64,000 nt of DNA from Cupriavidus consociatus (GTDB lineage Bacteria > Pseudomonadota > Gammaproteobacteria > Burkholderiales > Burkholderiaceae): NCBI RefSeq assembly GCF_017814975.1, contig NZ_JAGIQA010000033.1:1-64000 (forward strand), given 5' to 3'. The translations under genes and the position numbers were made by a program. Numbering within the stretch: position 1 is the first letter of the stretch; each line of letters begins with the position of its first letter. Below are positions 37,893 through 46,241 of this stretch, piece by piece. The notes under the pieces were generated by a model that made no database searches, had not been told where the DNA came from, and saw only the letters and a list, made by a program, of their open reading frames with translations.

Positions 37893-39347
37893 TTACAGGA
37901 TCTTGAATGCACCGGGCTGCGGCGCCAGTTCCGCTTGGGCGGACACCAGCGGCTTGGCCCCATAGTATTGCTTGATGCCGCGGATCCAGTGGTGGGCGCG
38001 CTCGTTGAGCCTGAACTCATCATTCATCGAGCGACCTCGCGTAATCAGGATGCCGAGATCGGCACCTTCATAACGATAGTCGCCCGGCCCGGTGATACGC
38101 AGGAAGAACGCTTCCCTTTCCGTCTCGATCTCGCGCCGATTGGAATCGAAACGATGGTAGGACACCGATCCGTCGGCAGCCATGCGATAGATGCCCGAGG
38201 GCGGCGCGTGGGTCACCACATCGACGTTGTCCTCGGTGTACTTGATCACGAGCTGCGACCAGCCGTCGATAAATGACTTCTCGGCCCAGCGCTCATTGAG
38301 TTCGCGCACGTTCAGGTCGAACGGCACGCCCGAGAATTCAAGCAGGTGGAACAGGAACAGCGGTGCGTCCGCATAGGCAAAGGCAGCATGATTGGTCATC
38401 GGGCTGGCGCCGCAGATACGGGGATTGAGCTCGCCGAGATAGACTTCCCCGGTATCCACATCGATCAGGAAATCCAGGTCGAAGTAGCCGCGATATCCTT
38501 CCTCCAGCAACTGGTTGCCGAAGCGGAAAGCCATGTCGCGCGCCTTCATCCTGACCTCTTCCGAGAACGCGCCGGGGAAGATCTCATTGCCGCACCACCC
38601 GCCCTTGTACGGCGTCAGCTCGCGCGCGCCCACGATCTCGGTCAGCAGCGGACCTACCAGGGTGCCGGACTGGGTCGCACAGGCTTCCAGCGTGGCGCCG
38701 CGGCAGTTGATGCGCTTCATGATCTTCACTTCCGGGTCATTGACGATGTCATCCTTATGCTGGTTGAAATCGTCTTCGCTGGAAATAAAGAACGTGGTAT
38801 GGCCGGAATCCCCGAACGCGCTTTGCACCACAAGATCCCTGCCAAGCCCGTGGCGCTCAGCGATCTGCATCAGGTGCTGGTAGCTGTCGACCTTCTCCAG
38901 TGCATTGGGCACGGAATGGACTCCAGCCTTGTTGCCGATACGGACGGTCTCCATCTTGTTGTCGCAGCGGCTGCGCAGCGCCGCAGGCGGGAACCAGACG
39001 TCGAGCCCCAGTTCGTCGGCAAGCTCCTCGGTCCTCTCGTCAAACATCAGGAAGGTGGCGGCGGGATGTCCTCCTCGCTGCTCGATCATGTCGACCACAT
39101 CCTTATGCTGGAGCAGGTAATTGTTGATGTCTTCGATCGATGTGAACTCTTCGTGGGGACGTTCCGGCGGCACAAACACATTGGGATGGCGCCCATCGAA
39201 GCAATCGATGTAGTTCACATACTTGAAGCGGTTCACCCACTGATCGATGCCCAGGAGATTGAAGTTGGTGGCGCTGATAAAGTAGATCGGCTTTTCGTTC
39301 CGATGGAACAACACGCGGAGATCTGAGACGTTACGGACTTTCTGCAT
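37893..39347 (-). CDS. ATP-grasp ligase of unknown substrate
   Basis: 484 aa. The central and C-terminal parts are an ATP-grasp fold: VVQSAFGDSGHTTFF near 173-187, MKRINCRG near 210-217, TEIVGARE near 236-243, and the metal site YLGELNPRICGASPMTNH with Glu306, Asn308 and Arg310. These enzymes activate a carboxylate as acyl phosphate and join it to an amine. The N-terminal 120 residues match no domain I know. Databases may call such proteins biotin carboxylase, but no biotin-carrier partner is present. Start 39347 is chosen for CAGGAGAAA; the frame is open upstream to 39440. Confidence 0.78.
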   Translation of the reverse strand: MQKVRNVSDLRVLFHRNEKPIYFISATNFNLLGIDQWVNRFKYVNYIDCFDGRHPNVFVPPERPHEEFTSIEDINNYLLQHKDVVDMIEQRGGHPAATFLMFDERTEELADELGLDVWFPPAALRSRCDNKMETVRIGNKAGVHSVPNALEKVDSYQHLMQIAERHGLGRDLVVQSAFGDSGHTTFFISSEDDFNQHKDDIVNDPEVKIMKRINCRGATLEACATQSGTLVGPLLTEIVGARELTPYKGGWCGNEIFPGAFSEEVRMKARDMAFRFGNQLLEEGYRGYFDLDFLIDVDTGEVYLGELNPRICGASPMTNHAAFAYADAPLFLFHLLEFSGVPFDLNVRELNERWAEKSFIDGWSQLVIKYTEDNVDVVTHAPPSGIYRMAADGSVSYHRFDSNRREIETEREAFFLRITGPGDYRYEGADLGILITRGRSMNDEFRLNERAHHWIRGIKQYYGAKPLVSAQAELAPQPGAFKIL

Positions 39348-39487
39348 CGCGGCTTTCTCCTGAGGAATTTCTTGCCGTCGTGGCGCGGGTATCCCGCGGC
39401 CCCTGGCGGTCCAGGTCCGGCATAGTTTTCTTGTTGACACGGGCTCTGCGGCGGGAAGCCGGCCGTCATGGCCAGCTTCATGCCCGA

Positions 39488-42421
39488 CTATTTTTTTTGC
39501 ACAGGGCGTTCCGCAGCGCGTTCCGTCGTTCGTTCCGCCGCGCGTTCCATATGCCCTGCCGCGACCTCATCGACGATTGCCGTCGATATCTCCACCACTG
39601 TCGACACCGACGCCTTGGCCGCCGCCGCGACGGCCGCCGCGGCCTCACCGGCGGCCTGCAGCGCCAGTTGCTGGAGCGCGCCTTCACTGAACACACGGAA
39701 GCCGAGTTCGGGGCGGTAGCCATGAATTTCGCGCACGTCCAGGGCCTGCATGAATTCCAGGATCTCCGAGCTGATCACCTGGCCCGGCACCAGGATCGGG
39801 AAGCCGGGCGGATACGGAATCACGAACAGCGCCGACACCACCTCACGTCCCCTGGCAATGGCTTTCGCCACCTCGGCCATGGTGAGGTATTCGCAGTTCT
39901 CCTCGTCATAGGACATGAAGAAGGCCTTGCGGATATCACCATCCGGTGTTTCGATTTGCCCGCTGTTGCAGACGCTACGAAAGGCAAAGTGAAAGTGAGA
40001 AAAGTCAGGCAGCGGCGGCAATTCCCGCGTCAGCGATGCCACCCGCTTCTCGTGCAGGCGGCGCTCGATCACGCTCATGTCGGCGGTTCGTTCGTCTAGC
40101 TCCCTGGCGATCTTGATCAGCACTTCGATCAGGTAAGCAACGGAGGAGCGCGTGGTACCGATATTGGTCATGAACAGGACCGTGTTGCGGGACGTCTTGT
40201 TGATCTGGATCCCGTACTTGTCCATCAGGTACTTGTTCTTGAACGTGTCGCCGTCAATGCCGGAGCAGCCGATCGACAAGGTCAACCGGGTCGGATCCAG
40301 CGCGAACTCGTCGACGCGCCACGCGGCCTCCATATTCGCCCAACCGGACTCGGGGCTGTAATACGCGTCGATCCCCGAGGGACGATAGTCAGTCGGTACC
40401 ACGCGTGACACATTGAGGAAATGGAAGTACTTCTTCAGCAGCGGATGGGTGTGGATCCATTCACGCAAGGTCATGGCCAGCTCCATCTGCCGCTGCACCA
40501 GTTCATACCCTTCCAGTTCCACTTGCCGCCGTCCGACATCGAGCGATGCCAGGATCTGGTAGTTCGGCGACGTGGAGGTGTGCGTCATGTAGGCTTCGTG
40601 GAACGCCTCTTCCGCCTTGTCCTTGAAGTCCTGGTCCCACACGTGGATCATCGAGCCCTGCCGCAGCGAGGTCAGGGTCTTGTGCGTGGACTGGGTCGCA
40701 TAGACGCGCACCCGTGCCCGGTCCGGGTTCGGCATCAGGCGCGTGGCGACGAGTTTCTCCTCGTCATCCCAGTCAGCGCCGCGGAACGATGTGGCGAAGG
40801 CCTCGTATCGCCGCCGATAGTCGTCACTGTCGAGTTCGCGGCGCAAGCGCGATGCAGCATCCATGCCGGTGCGCTGGCGATAGGTCGGGTGAAAGCGGGC
40901 GAAGGCAAACCATGCCTCGTCCCACAGGAAGATCAGGTCTGGCTTGATGGCCAGGCACTCCTCCATCACGCGCTTCACGTCATAGACGACGCCATCGAAC
41001 GTGCAGTTGGTCAACAGCACCATCTTGACCTTGTCCAGCGTGCCGGCCTGCCTGAAGCGCAGCAGGGTGCGCTTCATCTGGGCGATCGGCACGGCGCCGT
41101 ACATCGAGAAGTCGTTCAGCGGATAAGAGTCAAGATAGGCCACTTTTGCGCCCGCCAGCACCATGCCGTAGTGATGCGACTTGTGGCAGTTGCGGTCCAC
41201 CATGACGATATCGCCGGGCTTTACCAACGCCTGCACCACGATCTTGTTTGCGGTCGAGGTGCCGTTGGTGGCGAAGAAAGTGCGGCGAGCCCCGAATGCA
41301 CGTGCTGCATACTCCTGCGCAACCTTGATGGGGCCGATGGGATCAAGCAGCGAATCCAGCCCTCCCGAGGTGGCCGACGTCTCCGCCATGAACAGGTTCA
41401 GGCCATAGAACTGCGCCATGTCCTGGATCCAGTGCGAATTCATGATCGACTTCCCGCGCGCCAGCGGCAGGGCATGGAATACGCCGGTTGGCTGCTTGGA
41501 GTATTCCTTCAGCGCCGTGAAGAACGGGGTCTTGTATCGCTCCGACACCCCCTTCATGATTGACATGTACAGCTCGGTGTGGTCTTCCTCCCGGAAGAAG
41601 ATCCGGTTGAAGACTTCGCCGACGCGCGAGGCGATTTCCTCGGCCTTAACATCAGTCACCAGGTACAGGTCGAGCTCGGGTCGCAGTTCTGCGATCTTTT
41701 GTCCGAGCAATGGCCCTCGCTCGGACTCCGGCTGCTGTTCGATGCCTTCGTCCAGCCCGTCCAGGAACTTGCGCAACAGGTCCAGTTCATACTCCGACTT
41801 GAACGGGAACCCGTGCCGTATCACGCATGCCTGCAGGTTGAAGTTGAAAAGCGTGGCGATCAGGGCATCCTCGAAGCTCGGCACCACCACGACATCCCAG
41901 ACGAAGGGGTCATCCACGCGCTGCTTGCGCTGGACGCGCCTGCGCAGGGCCTCTTCATCCTCGCGTGACATGTCGTCGACGATCAGCACCTCAAAATATG
42001 GGCGCGTGATCTGGGCCTGCATCTCTTCTTCCGTCTCGATCTCGGACGGCTCCTCGGATTCGGCCTCGAGCGACAGTTTCTTGTGGCGATAGGTATCGCT
42101 GGCAAGCATGCGATTGATGCGATGCACTGCAATATTGAGCCGGTGCAGGTCTCCACTGGCGAACCAGGCGGTCAGTTCCTCGAACAGACGGTAGCCCGGA
42201 AACGCCCAGAACCGCTCGATCGGCTCAAGCATTGACAGGGTTTCGGTGACACGAGCGTGGCGCTCGACGAACTCATTGCATTCGCGTCCGAGATTGACCA
42301 GCCGACCCAGATCGTCGGTCAGGTTCATCCAGCCATCCGCGCGCATCTCCCAGACACTGCGATAGCGGTTCAGGGAAACGTTTTGCCCGGTTTTCGCTTT
42401 TCTTGCGGTGCTGCGTGTCAT
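39488..42421 (-). CDS. Very large Orn/Lys/Arg-type PLP decarboxylase
   Basis: 977 aa, about 220 longer than biodegradative arginine or lysine decarboxylases. Residues 1-140 form a helical extension ending in an acidic stretch (ESEEPSEIETEEE). Residues 141-260 are the response-regulator-like wing domain, and 290-800 the fold-type I PLP core with the Schiff-base Lys581 in YATQSTHKTLTSLRQGS and the DEAWFAFARFHPTYR block. The usual C-terminal domain follows, then an Ala-rich tail and ERAAERTTERAAERPVQKK. GGAGGAATAAC fits start 42421. It probably decarboxylates a basic amino acid or a derivative; which one is open. Confidence 0.85.
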   Translation of the reverse strand: MTRSTARKAKTGQNVSLNRYRSVWEMRADGWMNLTDDLGRLVNLGRECNEFVERHARVTETLSMLEPIERFWAFPGYRLFEELTAWFASGDLHRLNIAVHRINRMLASDTYRHKKLSLEAESEEPSEIETEEEMQAQITRPYFEVLIVDDMSREDEEALRRRVQRKQRVDDPFVWDVVVVPSFEDALIATLFNFNLQACVIRHGFPFKSEYELDLLRKFLDGLDEGIEQQPESERGPLLGQKIAELRPELDLYLVTDVKAEEIASRVGEVFNRIFFREEDHTELYMSIMKGVSERYKTPFFTALKEYSKQPTGVFHALPLARGKSIMNSHWIQDMAQFYGLNLFMAETSATSGGLDSLLDPIGPIKVAQEYAARAFGARRTFFATNGTSTANKIVVQALVKPGDIVMVDRNCHKSHHYGMVLAGAKVAYLDSYPLNDFSMYGAVPIAQMKRTLLRFRQAGTLDKVKMVLLTNCTFDGVVYDVKRVMEECLAIKPDLIFLWDEAWFAFARFHPTYRQRTGMDAASRLRRELDSDDYRRRYEAFATSFRGADWDDEEKLVATRLMPNPDRARVRVYATQSTHKTLTSLRQGSMIHVWDQDFKDKAEEAFHEAYMTHTSTSPNYQILASLDVGRRQVELEGYELVQRQMELAMTLREWIHTHPLLKKYFHFLNVSRVVPTDYRPSGIDAYYSPESGWANMEAAWRVDEFALDPTRLTLSIGCSGIDGDTFKNKYLMDKYGIQINKTSRNTVLFMTNIGTTRSSVAYLIEVLIKIARELDERTADMSVIERRLHEKRVASLTRELPPLPDFSHFHFAFRSVCNSGQIETPDGDIRKAFFMSYDEENCEYLTMAEVAKAIARGREVVSALFVIPYPPGFPILVPGQVISSEILEFMQALDVREIHGYRPELGFRVFSEGALQQLALQAAGEAAAAVAAAAKASVSTVVEISTAIVDEVAAGHMERAAERTTERAAERPVQKK

Positions 42422-42687
42422 GTTATTCCTCCGCCAGCGAGATATTCTCAATACCCGGATGCGCGCGTGCGAACCCGAATTTGAGTCTTAGCTGCTTAAT
42501 CGATGGTTGTGATCTTGTTTTGCGCTTGTCGTGCATTTTCCATGGGCCATGATTAAAGGATCCCATAACAAAGCCGACGACAAGCGTCTCCCTGGGACAG
42601 CGCATGCGTTCCCATCCGATAATCGTCTCCAATGCGATCGCGCCAGTTCAGCCGGGGAGCATGAGGCCGATCCGGGGTACCGCGAAG

Positions 42688-43584
42688 TTACTCCCCGGCA
42701 GGACCGCTCACTTGCGGCTGTGCGTTTTCGCTGACTCCTGGCTTGACCAGTTTCCCCAAGGTATGCAGATATGCGTCGGCACCGCTGCCGCGCTGATAGA
42801 CGGGAAACTCCACTTCCCGGTCACGGAAACTCTTGAGCGGCTGGCCAAGGCCGCGCAAGCCACGTTCGCGCTCGCGCCGCACCTTCTCAAAATCGATCTC
42901 CACCGGAATGATCTCCGCGGCACCCGACGAAGCCTCATGCAGCACATAACCGGAAGGATCGACCACAATGGAGCGCCCCACGCCGCCATCTCCGACACCA
43001 TTGATGTCAAAGAAATAAACCTGGTTGGTTGCCGCCGACGCGCGCACGATCGACAACTCGATATCGCGATCGATCGTATCCGTCATGGTCGGGTGCAGAA
43101 TCACCTCGGCGCCCATGGCTGCAAGCGTTCTGGTCGTCTCCGGGAACCACATGTCGTAGCAGATTGAGATGCCGAAGCGGCCGGCGTCCGGTACGTCGAA
43201 CACCACGAACTCGTTGCCCGCGGCGATGCCTTGCTCGTAGGGGCGGAACGGAAACAGCTTGCGGAACCGCGCCACCACATTGCCGGCGGGATCGATGACG
43301 GGCGCGGTGTTATAGATCGCGCCGTCGCGGCGCTCGAACAGCGAGCCTGGTATCAGCCACAAGCCATGCCTGGCCGCCATCTCGCACAACCGGACCTCCT
43401 CGGCGCCCGGCATTTCCACCGCCTTGGCCGGGCTCGGACCAAAGGCGGCGAGTTCCGAGAACATCACCATATCGACCCAGGGAAAACGGTGCCTGACATG
43501 CGCCAGGTAGCGATTCATTTGCGTGATGTTCTCATCGAATGCCGAAACCGGCATTTGAATACCTGCTACTGCAAAACGCTTCAT
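42688..43584 (-). CDS. Carbon-nitrogen hydrolase (nitrilase superfamily)
   Basis: 298 aa with the catalytic triad of the family: Glu44 in MFSELAAFG, Lys109 in RFRKLFPFRPYE and Cys142 in ISICYDMWFPETTR. Enzymes of this group hydrolyse amides, N-carbamoyl groups or nitriles. The sequence resembles aliphatic amidase-like and N-carbamoylputrescine amidase-like branches, without a decisive match. It is the promoter-proximal gene of the minus-strand cluster, 266 bp ahead of the decarboxylase, and divergent from the MocR regulator. Its role is likely to trim an amide product or substrate of the pathway. Confidence 0.82.
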   Translation of the reverse strand: MKRFAVAGIQMPVSAFDENITQMNRYLAHVRHRFPWVDMVMFSELAAFGPSPAKAVEMPGAEEVRLCEMAARHGLWLIPGSLFERRDGAIYNTAPVIDPAGNVVARFRKLFPFRPYEQGIAAGNEFVVFDVPDAGRFGISICYDMWFPETTRTLAAMGAEVILHPTMTDTIDRDIELSIVRASAATNQVYFFDINGVGDGGVGRSIVVDPSGYVLHEASSGAAEIIPVEIDFEKVRRERERGLRGLGQPLKSFRDREVEFPVYQRGSGADAYLHTLGKLVKPGVSENAQPQVSGPAGE

Positions 43585-43811
43585 TTAATGCCTCACGAAA
43601 CACAAATCTTACCGCCCGGTATATCCGCAGCGCTGGCGGAGCACCGTCATAGTTCTCGGGAATTAATTAAGCGCCAGCCCGGTTGCGGCGCTCCCATCTC
43701 CATAAGCTAATGCCGACTGCCTGATTGAATTGCCGCATTGTTGAAATAGTTCTGTGGTAATGCAGCGACATGATGGGATCTACTCTACAAGCCAGTTGGC
43801 CCCACTGTATA

Positions 43812-43821
43812 GTACCGGTAC
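43812..43821. promoter_or_regulatory. GTACCGGTAC palindrome in the nitrilase-MocR divergent region
   Basis: A perfect 10-bp palindrome sits right after TATAGT (43808-43813), a good -10 hexamer for the MocR gene, and 24 bp before its TTG start. A repressor or MocR protein bound there would cover the start of transcription. A GGTAC half-site also occurs in the gabR-gabT region near 1866. Confidence 0.4.
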
Positions 43822-43844
43822 AAATTTTCGGATGGAGCCAAGAA

Positions 43845-45356
43845 TTGAAAGAGACGCCATTGACCGATTGGCTTCTCGCGCGCAGTCATTGGAGCACCCC
43901 GGTGCGCTCGGGCGTGCCGCTGAACCGGCAGCTGTTTGATGATATCCGCGATGCGATCCTCGCCGGGCAGCTGTCGCCCGGCACCCGCTTGCCACCCACG
44001 CGGGAACTGGCACAGGACTTGGGCATTGCCCGCAATACAGTCCTCTATGCCTATGACCGCCTCACTGACGAGGGCTACACCCAGACGCACGGCGGCAGTG
44101 GCACGTATGTAGGCAATACGGCTCCCGACCCGGCCTTGCTGGCAAGCATGGCCGGCGTGGACCAGCAGCCGCCGTATCCCGGCGACGAATCACGCCTGTC
44201 GCAGCGCGCACGCGAGCTGCTTGCCCACGTCGGCGTATCGGACGTGCAGGCAGGTGCCTTCGTCCCCGGCATTCCGGACGTCAGCCAGTTCCCCCGCGGC
44301 GTATGGCAACGGCTGATCACCAAGGCCTGGAAGTTCGCCAGCCAGGAGCAACTGGGCTATGGCAGCCGACATGGCTTCCCGCCCCTCAAGCGCGCATTGA
44401 CGGAATATCTGGCGCTGGCGCGCGGTGTCGATTGCTCGCCCGAGCAGATCATCGTGACGCAAGGCAGCCACCAGGCCATCGACTTGTGCGCGCGCATGCT
44501 CGCCGACCACGGCGACCGGATCTGGGTTGAGGATCCCTGCTATTGGGGGGCGCGCAGCATCTTTCGCTCGGCCGGCCTGCAGATGGATAGCCTGCCGGTC
44601 GACGAGCAAGGCATCCAGCCGCCCGTCTCGCCGGGCGAACCACCGCGCCTGATCTTCGTCACGCCGTCACACCAGTATCCGAGCGGCGCGGTGATGAGCC
44701 TGGCGCGGCGCCGGCTGCTGACTGAGCTGGCGCATCGCCACGGCGCCTGGATCATCGAGGACGACTACGACAGCGAGTTCCGCTATCAGGGTGCTCCCTT
44801 GCCCTCGCTCCAGGGTCTGGATCCGCATCACAATACGATTTACGTAGGCAGCTTTTCTAAGGTTCTTTACCCCGGCTTGCGGCTCGGCTTCCTCATTGTT
44901 CCGCCAGGACTTGCCGATGCTTTTTCGGTGGCACAGTCTGAGCTGCATCGTGGCGGACAGCTTTTGATACAGGCTGCATTGGCGGAATTCATTGCGGATG
45001 GCCATTACGCGGCGCACGTACGCAAGATGCGCAAGATCTATGGCGAACGGCAGGCCCTGCTGACAAGCGAACTGCAGCACCAGCTTGGCGAGGAGATCGA
45101 TATCGTCGGAACGGATACAGGACTGCACCTGACCGTCAAGCTGCGGCACGCTCACGACCAGCTCGTATCGCGCTGCGCGCTTGCCCACGGTATCGTTGCC
45201 CGGCCGTTTTCGTCATATTTTGCTTCCCAGCAGAACTCCCAGAACGGCCTGGTTCTCGGCTACGGCGGCGTAAGCAACGAAGAGATTGCGTCGTCGGTTG
45301 CCAAGCTGGCGCATGCTATCCAACTGGTGCGCGAACCTGGCCGAGACATCTCATGA
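43845..45356 (+). CDS. MocR/GabR-type regulator of the decarboxylase/ATP-grasp cluster
   Basis: 503 aa: GntR winged helix (residues about 20-90, PTRELAQDLGIARNTVLYAYDRL) plus PLP-binding aminotransferase domain with the lysine in VGSFSKVLYPGLRLGF. A TTG at 43845 is the best start because GGAG lies 7 nt upstream; the frame is open to an ATG at 43770 with no ribosome site and overlapping promoter-like sequence. Divergent orientation implies that it controls the nitrilase-decarboxylase genes. A PLP-bound amino compound, perhaps the decarboxylase substrate or product, is the expected signal. Confidence 0.88.
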   Translation: MKETPLTDWLLARSHWSTPVRSGVPLNRQLFDDIRDAILAGQLSPGTRLPPTRELAQDLGIARNTVLYAYDRLTDEGYTQTHGGSGTYVGNTAPDPALLASMAGVDQQPPYPGDESRLSQRARELLAHVGVSDVQAGAFVPGIPDVSQFPRGVWQRLITKAWKFASQEQLGYGSRHGFPPLKRALTEYLALARGVDCSPEQIIVTQGSHQAIDLCARMLADHGDRIWVEDPCYWGARSIFRSAGLQMDSLPVDEQGIQPPVSPGEPPRLIFVTPSHQYPSGAVMSLARRRLLTELAHRHGAWIIEDDYDSEFRYQGAPLPSLQGLDPHHNTIYVGSFSKVLYPGLRLGFLIVPPGLADAFSVAQSELHRGGQLLIQAALAEFIADGHYAAHVRKMRKIYGERQALLTSELQHQLGEEIDIVGTDTGLHLTVKLRHAHDQLVSRCALAHGIVARPFSSYFASQQNSQNGLVLGYGGVSNEEIASSVAKLAHAIQLVREPGRDIS

Positions 45357-45656
45357 AAGGAAAGGGAACAATCTGGTCTTCAGGGCTGCTATAGCCCTGC
45401 ATCTTGACAACCTTCCCAACGTCCCTTTGTTGCTTTGCCCAAGCGCACATCGGATGTGGCAACGCACCGCGCTACCGCAGTTCGCACCCGTAGGAGAAAT
45501 CGCGGTAGGTTCGAGCCGGCACCGACGATGCCCACTGTCCTGATTGCCATCTCATACTTCCTTGCGTTGTATTAGGGATCTTTTAAATCTGATGCGGTGC
45601 GCTGACGGTATCGGCAAAGCGGCCGTGCACACCTGGCGCTGTTGGCCGTCACAAAA
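45357..45656. other. Non-coding spacer before the gene-fragment region
   Basis: About 300 bp with no reading frame that I can support on either strand and no clear repeat or transposase trace. It is somewhat less GC-rich than the flanks, as in intergenic or decayed DNA. Confidence 0.5.
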
Positions 45657-45871
45657 TCACTCCACTGCCCTGACCATGTCCTCGACCACCTTCTTGGCGT
45701 CGCCGAACACCATCATGGTCTTGTCCATGTAGAACAGCTCGTTGTCGAGACCCGCGTAGCCGGCTGCCATCGAGCGCTTGTTGACGATGATGGTCTTGGC
45801 CTTGTACGCCTCCAGGATCGGCATCCCGGCGATCGGCGACTCGGGATCGGTCTTGGCCGCGGGGTTGACCA
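45657..45871 (-). pseudogene. pntB: pntB remnant (C-terminus of transhydrogenase beta subunit)
   Basis: The last 71 codons encode the unmistakable PntB tail: [37 protein letters not shown] and [19 protein letters not shown], then a stop. Everything before VVNPAA (the membrane domain and most of the NADP domain) is missing. The fragment is joined in frame at its upstream side to an amine-oxidase sequence (junction near 45872). The tail is well preserved, so the rearrangement may be recent. Confidence 0.85.
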
Positions 45872-46241
45872 CGCCGTAGACCATGGCCGTCTTGCGCGCG
45901 GGCGAATCGGCTGGCCAGGCGCGTTGCAGCGCGGCACGCCTGGCCGGCTGCGGCGGATTCGAACCGCACGCGATCGCACAAAGCCGGATGGATGGCCATG
46001 ATGACGTGGCGCGCGCGCACTTCGCCCTGGTCGGTGTGCAGCGTGACGACCTCGCGGTCCCAATCCGAGATCCGGCGCACCGGGCACGACAGCCGCAGCT
46101 TCGTGCCAAGCGGCTGTGCCATCCTGTTGCTGAGGACCTGCGAGCCGCCGATGAAACGCTTTTCCTGCGCGCTGTGCTTGATGCTGTCGAGCTGCATGTA
46201 GTCGCACGCGGCCGAATTGTCGCCGTTCGCATTCGATTCCC
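45872..46241 (-). pseudogene. Flavin amine oxidase fragment, frameshifted and fused to pntB
   Basis: Minus-strand translation gives [40 protein letters not shown] and [20 protein letters not shown], the middle of a monoamine-oxidase-type flavoprotein. Near 45950 the frame shifts by one base and continues as [14 protein letters not shown]...ARKTAMVYG before running into the pntB tail. The N-terminal FAD site and the C-terminus are absent. Upstream it abuts a plus-strand kinase fragment near 46240. Confidence 0.7.

Noticed and set aside
37893-39347. Biotin carboxylase subunit of a carboxylase
   Set aside because: The ATP-grasp metal site is present but there is no biotin carrier or carboxyltransferase gene and the N-terminal domain does not look like biotin carboxylase.
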